Assembly: GCF_004005495.1 (NCBI RefSeq)
Contig: NZ_RZYA01000025.1
Coordinates: 1-64,000, forward strand
From: Streptomyces antnestii
GTDB taxonomy: Bacteria; Actinomycetota; Actinomycetes; Streptomycetales; Streptomycetaceae
Direction of reading: 5' to 3'
DNA length: 64,000 nt
Shown here: piece after piece, positions 30,608 to 37,437 of the stretch
Position numbering within the stretch: the stretch's first letter is position 1
Layout of the letters: each line of letters begins with the position of its first letter
Program-made: the position numbers and the translations under genes
The notes under the pieces: generated by a model
Database searches by the model: none
Seen by the model: only the letters and a program-made list of their open reading frames with translations
Told to the model about the DNA's origin: nothing

Positions 30608-30760
30608 GGGTGCGGGTTGGTGGGGGCTGGTCGCGCAGTTCCCCGCGCCCCTGAAATGCAGGCGCTGCGCGCCGCATTTCCCCGATGAGGTGTCGCACGA
30701 AGTGCGGTGCACCTCAGGGGCGCGGGGAACTGCGCGATCAGCCACGACGCACCCGCACCC
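30608..30760. repeat. 153-bp inverted-repeat element with three stacked hairpins
   Basis: Outer arms of about 46 bases pair (30608-30654 with 30714-30760), with a perfect 23-bp core 30632-30654 / 30714-30736. Inside are AAATGC-A-GGCGC-TGC-GCGCC-GCATTT (30654-30679) and a GAGGTG...CACCTC hairpin (about 30687-30715). It fills the gap between divergent cysS and the ispF stop. The inner core resembles a common Streptomyces interspersed sequence. Confidence 0.9.
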
Positions 30761-30763
30761 GCC

Positions 30764-31264
30764 CTAGACGCGAGCGACCAGCGCCGTCGCCACGGCCATC
30801 AACCCCTCGTCGCGGCCGGGGAAACCCAGGCCGTCGGTCGTGGCGCCGGACACGGAGACGGGCGCACCCGCCGCCTCCGAGAGGACCTTCTGCGCCTCGT
30901 CCCGCCGCTTCCCGATCTTCGGCCGCGGGCCGACGACCTGTACGGCGACGTTGCCGATGACGAAGCCCGCGTCGCGCACGATGCGTGCCGCCTCCGCGAG
31001 CAGCGTGAGTCCGGACGCGCCGGACCACTCGGGCCGCCCCGTACCGAAGTGGGCGCCCAGGTCACCGAGACCCGCCGCGGAGAACAGCGCGTTGCACGCG
31101 GCGTGCGCGACGACGTCGGCGTCGGAGTGCCCGGCGAGACCGGGGCCCTCGCCCTCCCACTTGAGGCCGGCGCACCACAGTTCGCGGCCCTCTTCGAAGG
31201 CGTGGATGTCGGTGCCGATGCCGACGAGGGGCAGGACCGGCATGACCGGCGGTTCAGAACCCAT
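30764..31264 (-). CDS. ispF: 2-C-methyl-D-erythritol 2,4-cyclodiphosphate synthase
   Basis: The 166-residue enzyme converts CDP-ME-2-phosphate to MEcPP with loss of CMP in the MEP isoprenoid pathway. Signature residues are present: GIGTDIHAF (zinc ligands D and H), LAGHSDADVVAHA (zinc H and substrate loop), GDLGAHFGT and SGATTDGLGFPGRDEG (CDP pocket). It forms trimers in other species. The ATG at 31264 overlaps the end of ispD by 11 bases, so the two are translationally linked. It supplies precursors for quinones, carotenoids and terpenes. Confidence 0.95.
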   Translation of the reverse strand: MGSEPPVMPVLPLVGIGTDIHAFEEGRELWCAGLKWEGEGPGLAGHSDADVVAHAACNALFSAAGLGDLGAHFGTGRPEWSGASGLTLLAEAARIVRDAGFVIGNVAVQVVGPRPKIGKRRDEAQKVLSEAAGAPVSVSGATTDGLGFPGRDEGLMAVATALVARV

Positions 31265-31997
31265 CGTTGGCCCTCCTCCGGGCGAGTACCGCTTCGGCGA
31301 GCACGAGGTCGAGGGGGCGGGTCACCTTGAAGGCCTCTTCGTGGCCCGGCACGACGACGACGGGCAGGCCGAGCTGCTCGACCATGCTGGCGTCGTCGGT
31401 GACGTCGTCGGTGACGGTCTCGTGGGCGCGCTGGAGCGTGGCGCGGTCGAAGCCCTGCGGGGTCTGCACGGCGCGCAGCCGGGCCCGTTCGGGCGTCGCG
31501 ACGACGAGCTCGGGGCCGCCGTCGGTGCGCGGGTCGACCCGCTTGACGGTGTCCGCGAGGGGCAGCGCCGGGACGACGGCCGGGGCGCCTTCGCGTACGG
31601 CCTCGATGACGCCGTCGACCGTGTCGACGGGCACGAGGGGGCGGGCCGCGTCGTGGACGAGGACGACGTCGATGCCGGGCGGCAGCGCGTCGAGACCGAG
31701 CTTCACCGACTCCTGGCGGGTCTCGCCGCCGGGGACGACGACGAAGTCGGTCCTCTCGGGCAGCGCGTGGTCGGCGAGGAGGTGCTTCACCTCCGCGGCT
31801 GACGCCTCGTCGGGCGGGGCGACCACGACGACGAGGGAGACGGACCGCGAGGCGGCCATGGCCCTGACGGCGTGGATGAGCATGGGGGTGCCGTTGAGCG
31901 CGCGGAGCGCTTTGGGGGCGCCCGGGCCGAGGCGCACGCCCCGGCCGGCCGCCGGAATCACGGCCGCTGTGCGCGGGGGCCGCGTTTCGTCAGACAT
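31254..31997 (-). CDS. ispD: 2-C-methyl-D-erythritol 4-phosphate cytidylyltransferase
   Basis: The 247-residue enzyme makes CDP-ME from MEP and CTP. It has the nucleotide-binding start AVIPAAGRGVRLGPGAPKALRAL, a GTPMLIHAVRAM segment, VLVHDAARPLVPVD (metal/substrate Asp) and ETPQGFDRA-like VQTPQGFDRATLQRAH near 155. Length is normal. It lies directly upstream of ispF, overlapping it, and downstream of carD on the same strand, a neighbourhood kept across actinobacteria. Confidence 0.94.
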   Translation of the reverse strand: MSDETRPPRTAAVIPAAGRGVRLGPGAPKALRALNGTPMLIHAVRAMAASRSVSLVVVVAPPDEASAAEVKHLLADHALPERTDFVVVPGGETRQESVKLGLDALPPGIDVVLVHDAARPLVPVDTVDGVIEAVREGAPAVVPALPLADTVKRVDPRTDGGPELVVATPERARLRAVQTPQGFDRATLQRAHETVTDDVTDDASMVEQLGLPVVVVPGHEEAFKVTRPLDLVLAEAVLARRRANDGF

Positions 31998-32287
31998 CGC
32001 TTCCGTTCAGGTTTGTGTGCTCGACCGAGGTGGGTATGGCCAACACCAGTGCCGGGCGCGACGCCTCGACCAGACCCTTCCGTGACATCTGGTCGAGCCA
32101 GCTGCCCGGGCCCGGCACACCAAGGAGTAGGCGCGAGCAGACCGCGCTTCGGTACAGAGTGCGGGTACGAACATGCCGCAGCGCCCGGCGACACCATGGA
32201 GGGTCAGCGGGCACCGCGGCATTATTCATGCGCCTGGGCTTTCACCCGGGACTTGATTGCGCAGCCGCGTGCCGGTCAGGGCACACG
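31998..32287. other. carD to ispD intergenic region
   Basis: This 290-base gap contains an exact inverted repeat (32065-32097) but no gene that I can support. Short in-frame stretches exist, but their codon pattern does not stand out. Confidence 0.5.
32065..32097. promoter_or_regulatory. Inverted repeat CTCGACCAGA-N13-TCTGGTCGAG
   Basis: Two perfect 10-base arms with a 13-base spacer lie between carD and ispD. It could be a protein-binding palindrome or an attenuator or terminator hairpin after carD; no T-tract follows. Confidence 0.5.
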
Positions 32288-32770
32288 TCAGGACGCGAGA
32301 ACCTCGTCGAGCAGGGCCTCGGCCTTGTCCTCGTTCGTGTTCTCCGCGAGCGCGAGCTCGCTCACCAGGATCTGCCGCGCCTTGGCGAGCATGCGCTTCT
32401 CACCTGCGGACAGTCCGCGCTCGCGCTCCCGGCGCCACAGGTCACGCACGACTTCCGCGACCTTGATGACATCGCCGGAGGCGAGCTTCTCGAGATTTGC
32501 CTTGTAGCGGCGCGACCAGTTCGTGGGCTCTTCGGCGTACGGCGCGCGAAGCACCTCGAAGACCCGGTCGAGACCGTCCTGACCGACCACATCACGCACG
32601 CCGACGAACTCCGCATTGTCCGCTGGCACACGCACCGTCAGGTCACCCTGCGCGACCTTCAGCACCAAGTAGGTCTTGTCCACGCCTTTGATCTGGCGAG
32701 TTTCGATAGCCTCGATCAGCGCGGCCCCGTGATGGGGATAGACCACGGTGTCGCCAACCTTGAACGTCAT
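32288..32770 (-). CDS. carD: CarD-family RNA polymerase-binding regulator
   Basis: The 160-residue protein has an N-terminal RNA polymerase-interaction (Tudor-like) domain, FKVGDTVVYPHHGAALIEAIETR...YLVLKV, and a C-terminal helical DNA-binding domain with WSRRYKANLEKLASGDVIKVAEVVRDLWRRERERGLSAGEKRML. The conserved Trp that stabilises open promoter complexes corresponds to W in DLWRRE. In actinobacteria CarD stabilises open complexes at rRNA and other promoters and is essential in mycobacteria. Start and length (about 160) match the family. Confidence 0.95.
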   Translation of the reverse strand: MTFKVGDTVVYPHHGAALIEAIETRQIKGVDKTYLVLKVAQGDLTVRVPADNAEFVGVRDVVGQDGLDRVFEVLRAPYAEEPTNWSRRYKANLEKLASGDVIKVAEVVRDLWRRERERGLSAGEKRMLAKARQILVSELALAENTNEDKAEALLDEVLAS

Positions 32771-33422
32771 GTGACAGGTACCCCTTCCGTGGCTATCCAG
32801 GGTAACACGGATACGGCGTCTTCTGAATGGCGTTTTCGCAGGTCAGGGCATATCTCGGGGCTTGACAACAACAACCGGAACGTGCTGCGGAGACCTCACG
32901 GAAGGCGGTATTCGCAGGTCGGAGCGGCTCTTCGGCGGAGATGAAACGCGCACCGTACACCTACCCGGAGGCCCGCGCAGGAGGTTGAACGTCCTGGTTT
33001 GCGTGGTTCAAGTCACGGAACTTCCGCTACTCCGTTCGGTGACCCGGAGGCGCGTGCGACCAGAATCCGGAATTGATCACCGTGGCGGGTGATCGATTTT
33101 CCGTACCGCCATGCATTCCTTACGGGAAATCCGCAGGGGCGGCTCCGCGGAGTTATGTGAATGGTGAACGGGAGGCCAATGCGACCGGTCACGTTTGGTG
33201 AGGTGAGAGGGGCCGACGGGGGCCGGAGAGGTCCGGGTGACGGGTGGGCCGAGGGGTGCCGGACACCGGCCCTGATCCGCCGGACATGCTCTTGGGGCGG
33301 GTCGGGTGCAGCGGTGCGACAACGGCTCGGTAACCTGAGCCCGCTGACAGACCCTTAGGGCGGCTTTACACCCGTCCAGGTGTCCAGACCCGTACCGCCC
33401 ACGTTTAGGAGTTGCCGCCGCC
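32771..33422. other. carD / lipoprotein divergent intergenic region
   Basis: This 652-base region holds the carD promoter side, an interspersed 20-bp repeat (33266-33285) and the upstream region of the lipoprotein gene. I find no gene with convincing codon bias or ribosome binding site. A G-rich, A+T-containing stretch near 33060-33180 could be regulatory. Confidence 0.5.
33266..33285 (-). repeat. Interspersed 20-bp repeat, copy 2 (inverted)
   Basis: CCGGCCCTGATCCGCCGGAC is the exact reverse complement of 5115-5134. Confidence 0.7.
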
Positions 33423-34094
33423 GTGAGCAGCAGCCTTCGACGCGGCGCCCTCGCCGCCGCCGCCATCGCGTTCTCGATCGCCTCGCTCGCCGCGTGCGGC
33501 GCCGGCAGCAACGCACAGACGCTGGAGATCAAGCCGGACAACGCCGAGACCTCGGTCGGTGACGTCCGGATCCAGAACGCCACCGTGATCACGCAGCCCG
33601 ACCTGAAGTCCAAGGGTCCGGCGGTCATCACCGCGACGCTCTTCAACAACGGCCGCAAGGCGCAGACCCTCGACTCCGTCGTGGTCGACGGCGTCGGCAA
33701 GGCGGCCGCCCTCACGGCCGCCGACGGCAAGAAGACCGTGACGATCCCGGCCGGGGGCTCCCTCGTCCTCGGCGGCAAGGGCAACGCGTCCGCGCAGCTG
33801 CCCAACAGCCGCACCGCCGTGCTCGACGGCAACGCGCAGAACATCACGTTCACGTTCAGCACCACGGGCGCGGTCAAGATCACGGCGTTCGTCGTGCCGG
33901 CCGAGTCCTACTTCAAGCAGTGGGGGCCGAGCGAGGTCCCGGCCGTGCCGACCGCGACGCCGACGCAGTCCGCGTCCGGCTCGGTGAAGCCGTCCGGCTC
34001 GGCGACCCCCTCCGGGTCCGTCTCGCCGTCCGGTTCGGCCTCGGGCACCCCGGCCGCCGGCGCGTCCGCCTCGCACAAGGCCGCCGGGCACTGA
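33423..34094 (+). CDS. DUF461/PCuAC-like secreted lipoprotein
   Basis: The 223-residue protein has a lipoprotein signal (RRGALAAAAIAFSIASLAAC, lipobox L-A-A-C), a beta-sandwich domain of about 130 residues (VGDVRIQNATVITQP, AVITATLFNNGRKAQTLDSVVVDG, NITFTFSTTGAVKITAFVVP) and a Ser/Gly/Pro-rich tail with SGS repeats (SGSVKPSGSATPSGSVSPSG). The core resembles DUF461 / copper chaperone-like outer lipoproteins, but no Met/His copper motif (HxnMxxHxM) is seen, so metal binding is doubtful. GTG 33423 follows AGGAGTT. A strong terminator ends the gene. Confidence 0.8.
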   Translation: MSSSLRRGALAAAAIAFSIASLAACGAGSNAQTLEIKPDNAETSVGDVRIQNATVITQPDLKSKGPAVITATLFNNGRKAQTLDSVVVDGVGKAAALTAADGKKTVTIPAGGSLVLGGKGNASAQLPNSRTAVLDGNAQNITFTFSTTGAVKITAFVVPAESYFKQWGPSEVPAVPTATPTQSASGSVKPSGSATPSGSVSPSGSASGTPAAGASASHKAAGH

Positions 34095-34125
34095 TCGCGT
34101 ACGTACGCGCATGACGTGCATGACA

Positions 34126-34163
34126 TGAAAGGGCGGGACCCTGATGGGGGTCCCGCCCTTTCA
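34126..34163 (+). terminator. Hairpin terminator after the lipoprotein gene
   Basis: TGAAAGGGCGGGACCC and GGGTCCCGCCCTTTCA give a perfect 16-bp stem with a 6-base loop, between this gene and the phoP side. Confidence 0.92.
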
Positions 34164-34265
34164 TGTCCGGCACGTGCCCAGGCCACTGTTCACGGCTCGA
34201 GCCTCATCCCGCGTGCGGCCCTCGCACTGCTCGGCCCCAGGGGCCTCGCAGGCTTCGGGCGCTGT

Positions 34266-34282
34266 GCCGGACTCCGTCCGGC
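34266..34282 (-). terminator. Hairpin after phoP
   Basis: GCCGGAC-TCC-GTCCGGC is a 7-bp stem with a 3-base loop, 19 bases past the phoP stop. Confidence 0.5.
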
Positions 34283-34301
34283 CTCCGCGGGCCCGGGTCG
34301 T

Positions 34302-34982
34302 CTACGGCTCGAACTTGTAGCCCAGGCCTCGCACCGTCACCAGGTAGCGCGGGGCGCCCGGGTCCGGCTCGATCTTGGCGCGGAGGCGCTTGACGTGGAC
34401 GTCGAGGGTCTTGGTGTCGCCCACGTAGTCGGCGCCCCAGACGCGGTCGATCAGCTGCATGCGGGTGAGGACGCGGCCCGCGTTGCGCAGGAGCATCTCC
34501 AGGAGGTCGAACTCCTTGAGGGGGAGGTCGACCTTGGAGCCGGAGACCGTGACGACGTGGCGGTCCACGTCCATGCGGACCGGGCCGGCCTCCAGGGCCT
34601 GCGGGGTGACCTCCTCGGGCTCGCCCCTGCGGCGGAGCACCGCGCGGATGCGGGCGACCAGCTCACGGGACGAGAAGGGCTTGGTGACGTAGTCGTCGGC
34701 TCCTATTTCGAGGCCCACGACCTTGTCGATCTCGCTGTCCTTGGCGGTCACCATGATGACCGGGACGTTGGAGCGGCCGCGCAGCTGGCGGCAGACCTCG
34801 GTGCCGGGCAGGCCGGGCAGCATCAGGTCGAGCAGGACGAGGTCGGCGCCGTTGCGCTCGAACTCGTCGAGTCCGTCGGGGCCGGTGGCCGCGATGGCGA
34901 CCTCGAAACCCTCCTTGCGAAGCATGTACGACAGGGCGTCGGAGAAGGATTCCTCGTCCTCGACGACGAGCACTCGGGTCAC
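34302..34982 (-). CDS. phoP: Phosphate response regulator PhoP
   Basis: The 226-residue OmpR/PhoB-type regulator controls phosphate starvation genes and represses antibiotic synthesis in Streptomyces. The receiver has E8-D9 and phospho-acceptor D52 (VLLDLMLPG), Lys in YVTKPF and the conserved Thr in VTAK. The winged-helix domain (LPLKEFDLLEMLLRNAGRVLTRMQLIDRVWG, VDVHVKRLRAKIE-like TLDVHVKRLRAKIEPDP) is intact. GTG 34982 follows GGAGGTCC. Its start overlaps the phoR stop by four bases (GTGA), so PhoR and PhoP are translationally coupled. Confidence 0.95.
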   Translation of the reverse strand: MTRVLVVEDEESFSDALSYMLRKEGFEVAIAATGPDGLDEFERNGADLVLLDLMLPGLPGTEVCRQLRGRSNVPVIMVTAKDSEIDKVVGLEIGADDYVTKPFSSRELVARIRAVLRRRGEPEEVTPQALEAGPVRMDVDRHVVTVSGSKVDLPLKEFDLLEMLLRNAGRVLTRMQLIDRVWGADYVGDTKTLDVHVKRLRAKIEPDPGAPRYLVTVRGLGYKFEP

Positions 34983-36256
34983 GGAAGGACCTCCGGGGCG
35001 GCAGGAATGGGGTCGTATGCGGTTGTCTCGTCGGGCCCGGCGGCGTCGTTGCCGTCGTGGTGTCCGTATGCGTCGCCGCCTACGTGTCCTGGGCCGCGGT
35101 CGCGGGTCGCGCCTGCCTCCGGCAGCCGCAGGGTGAACGTGGAGCCCTGGCCTTCGGAGCTCCATACGGTGACTTCCCCGCCGTGCGAGGCAGCCACGTG
35201 CTTGACGATGGCGAGGCCGAGGCCGGTGCCGCCGGTGGCCCGGGAGCGGGCCGGGTCGACGCGGTAGAAGCGCTCGAAGATGCGCTCCTTGTCCTTGTCG
35301 GAGATGCCGAGACCCTGATCGGTGACCGCCATTTCTATGAGGTCTCCGCCGGGCGCGCTGACGCGGCGGGCGGCGATGCCCACGCGGGTCCGTGCCGGGC
35401 TGTAGTTGACCGCGTTCTCGACGAGGTTGCCGAGGGCGGCGGCGAGCTGTCCGCGGTTGCCCCAGATCTGGAGGTCCGCGGTGCCTCCCGCGGCCATGGT
35501 GATCTGCTTCGTGCCGGCCTGGTGGCGGCAGCGGTCGATCGCCTCGGCGACGAGTTCGTCCACGCGGACGGGCTCGGCGTCTTCGAGGGGGTCGTCGTTC
35601 TGGACGCGGGAGAGGTCGATGAGCTCCTGGACCAGGTTGGTCAGGCGGGTCGCCTCGATCTGCATGCGGCCGGCGAAGCGCTCCACCGCCTCCGGGTCGT
35701 CGGACGCGTCCATGACCGCCTCGGAGAGGAGGCTGAGCGCGCCGACGGGGGTCTTGAGTTCGTGGCTGACGTTCGCGACGAAGTCGCGTCGTACCGCTTC
35801 GATGCGGCGGGCCTCGGTCAGGTCCTCGACGAGGAGCAGGACCAGGCGGGAGCCGAGCGGGGCCACGCGGGCGGAGACGGCGAGTGCGTCTCCGCGGCCG
35901 GTGCCGCGCCGTGGCAGGTCCAGCTCGACCTGGCGTATCTCGCCGTCTCTACGAGTGTCCCTGGCCATCAGGAGCATCGGCTCCACGGCCAGCTTGCCTC
36001 CCCGGACCAGGCCGAGGGCGTACGCCGCCGAGCTGGCCTTGACCACGCTGTCCGCCTCGTCGAGGACGACGGCGGAGGAGCGCAGTACGGAGAGGACGGT
36101 GTCGACGCCGGGTGGAAGAACCGCTTCTGTGTGCAGGGAGGTACGGGTGGGGCGTTTCTGGTCGCGTTCGCTCCAGCGGAACGCCAGCATGGCGATCACG
36201 CCGGTGCACACCCCGGCGATCGCTGCCGCTGCGGCGACCGCCGCGTTCACGTCCAT
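34979..36256 (-). CDS. phoR: Phosphate sensor histidine kinase PhoR
   Basis: The 425-residue kinase has one N-terminal membrane helix (VAAAAAIAGVCTGVIAMLAF), a PAS-like segment (VLDEADSVVKASSAAYALGLVRG), a HisKA domain with phospho-acceptor H165 in NVSHELKTPVGALSLL, and HATPase motifs NLVENAVNYSP, VTDQGLGI, FERFYRVD and GGTGLGLAIVKH. It phosphorylates PhoP when phosphate is scarce. The single-helix topology is typical of the Streptomyces PhoR group. It is divergent from phoU, with PHO-box repeats between them. Confidence 0.95.
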   Translation of the reverse strand: MDVNAAVAAAAAIAGVCTGVIAMLAFRWSERDQKRPTRTSLHTEAVLPPGVDTVLSVLRSSAVVLDEADSVVKASSAAYALGLVRGGKLAVEPMLLMARDTRRDGEIRQVELDLPRRGTGRGDALAVSARVAPLGSRLVLLLVEDLTEARRIEAVRRDFVANVSHELKTPVGALSLLSEAVMDASDDPEAVERFAGRMQIEATRLTNLVQELIDLSRVQNDDPLEDAEPVRVDELVAEAIDRCRHQAGTKQITMAAGGTADLQIWGNRGQLAAALGNLVENAVNYSPARTRVGIAARRVSAPGGDLIEMAVTDQGLGISDKDKERIFERFYRVDPARSRATGGTGLGLAIVKHVAASHGGEVTVWSSEGQGSTFTLRLPEAGATRDRGPGHVGGDAYGHHDGNDAAGPDETTAYDPIPAAPEVLP

Positions 36257-36329
36257 GCATTCAGGTTATGCGCCTCTTGAGTGGTGCCCACAGCCGTCAA
36301 GGTGCCGTTTCGAACGCTCGTCGCCCAGA

Positions 36330-36369
36330 GTTCACCTTGGGTACGGGGGTGATTCATTTGGGGTGACGG
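36330..36369. promoter_or_regulatory. PHO box between phoR and phoU
   Basis: The 11-base unit GTTCACCTTGG (36330-36340) is followed by GTACGGGGGTG, ATTCATTTGGG and GTGACGG, the direct-repeat layout of PhoP-binding PHO boxes (GTTCACC consensus). The site is 73 bases from the phoR start and 74 bases from the phoU start. Confidence 0.8.
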
Positions 36370-36443
36370 AAACGGACGCGTACTGGGCCGAACGTGGGAG
36401 CGTGGGGCACGAAAGCCCCGAAGTGAGTGAGAGGGACAGTTGT

Positions 36444-37127
36444 ATGCGTGACGCGTACCACGAGGAACTTGACTCGATCGGCGAGGGCCTGGTCGAGATG
36501 GCCCGCCTTGTCGGGTCGGCGATCGGGCGCGCCACCACGGCCATGCTCGACGCCGATCTGAAGCTGGCCGAGAGTGTCATCGCGGCGGACCAGAAGGTCG
36601 ACGATCTTCAGCACGACCTGGAGGCGCGGGCGATCGCCCTGCTGGCGCGGCAGCAGCCCGTGGCCACCGATCTGCGGATCGTCGTGACGTCGCTGCGGAT
36701 GAGCGCCGACCTGGAGCGCAGCGGTGACCTGGCGCAGCACGTCGCGAAGCTGGCGCGGCTGCGGTTCCCGGACAAGGCCGTTCCGCACGACCTGCACGCG
36801 ACCGTCCTGGAGATGGGGCAGCTCGCGCAGCGGCTGATGGCGAAGGCCGCAGAGGTCATCATCACCAAGGACGTCGACCTCGCCCTGCAGCTGGAGCAGG
36901 ACGACGACGAGATGGACCAGCTGCACCGGACGCTGTTCCAGCACCTGATGGACGACCGGTGGAAGCACGGCATCGAGACCGCCGTGGACGTGACGCTCCT
37001 CGGGCGTTACTACGAGCGGTTCGCCGATCACGCGGTGTCCGTGGCCAAGCGGGTCGTGTATCTCGTGACCGGCGAGCACGCCGACGAGATCCAGCCGCCG
37101 CAGCCGCAGCCGGTCGACGGGAGCTGA
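36444..37127 (+). CDS. phoU: Phosphate signalling regulator PhoU
   Basis: The 227-residue protein consists of two three-helix PhoU bundles: MRDAYHEELDSIGEGLVEMARLVGSAIGRATTAML, VADQKVDDLQHDLEARA-like AADQKVDDLQHDLEARAIALLARQQPVATDLRIV, and DDDEMDQLHRTLFQHLMDD with WKHGIETAVDVTLLGRYYERFADHAVSVAKRVVYLVTG. The two ExxxD/ERxAD metal motifs are intact. PhoU dampens PhoR signalling when phosphate is plentiful. It is divergent from phoR, so PhoP controls both from the shared PHO box. Confidence 0.95.
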   Translation: MRDAYHEELDSIGEGLVEMARLVGSAIGRATTAMLDADLKLAESVIAADQKVDDLQHDLEARAIALLARQQPVATDLRIVVTSLRMSADLERSGDLAQHVAKLARLRFPDKAVPHDLHATVLEMGQLAQRLMAKAAEVIITKDVDLALQLEQDDDEMDQLHRTLFQHLMDDRWKHGIETAVDVTLLGRYYERFADHAVSVAKRVVYLVTGEHADEIQPPQPQPVDGS

Positions 37128-37160
37128 GCCGCGCCCCGCTCGGGGTGATGGTCGTACGAC

Positions 37161-37194
37161 GGGGCCCCGCACCTGGTGTCAGGTGCGGGGCCCC
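37161..37194. terminator. Hairpin between convergent phoU and cysteine-rich gene
   Basis: GGGGCCCCGCACCTG and CAGGTGCGGGGCCCC form a perfect 15-bp stem with a 4-base loop. It can end both transcripts. Confidence 0.92.
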
Positions 37195-37213
37195 ATGTCT
37201 TGCGCGTAGCAAC

Positions 37214-37375
37214 TCAGCCGCAGCAGCCGCCGCACTGGCACGGTGCGCCCGACTGGCAGCCGCAGCCGCAGCCCGAGCCGCAGCCGCAGGCACCTAGCAG
37301 AACCAGCCGGTGCGGGTGCGCGACGACGTCCGTCGGCTGCTCGGTGACGGCTTCGGGGGTGGGGGACTCGGCCAT
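37214..37375 (-). CDS. Cysteine-rich 53-residue protein
   Basis: The minus strand encodes a 53-residue protein beginning MAESPTPEAVTEQPTDVVAH and ending in a Cys/Gly-rich half with nine cysteines (C30, 32, 36, 38, 40, 46, 48, 51, 52), among them CGCGSGCGCGC and CQCGGCCG. Motifs C-x-C and CC are like metallothioneins and other soft-metal binders. GAGGAGGGA lies 8 bases upstream of ATG 37375, an excellent ribosome binding site, and the stop is followed by a terminator. It is convergent with phoU and divergent from nothing nearby on its 5-prime side except the APC permease gene, which points the same way. Function is unknown; metal storage or a modified-peptide precursor are possibilities. Confidence 0.8.
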   Translation of the reverse strand: MAESPTPEAVTEQPTDVVAHPHRLVLLGACGCGSGCGCGCQSGAPCQCGGCCG

Positions 37376-37437
37376 GGGGTTCCCTCCTCGGGGGCGAACT
37401 GCCTGACACTCAGTTCATGCCCAGGCCTGCGGGCGCG

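Noticed and set aside
33077..33422. A gene in the carD/lipoprotein gap
   Set aside because: Open frames here run antisense into the lipoprotein gene and lack ribosome binding sites and normal codon bias.
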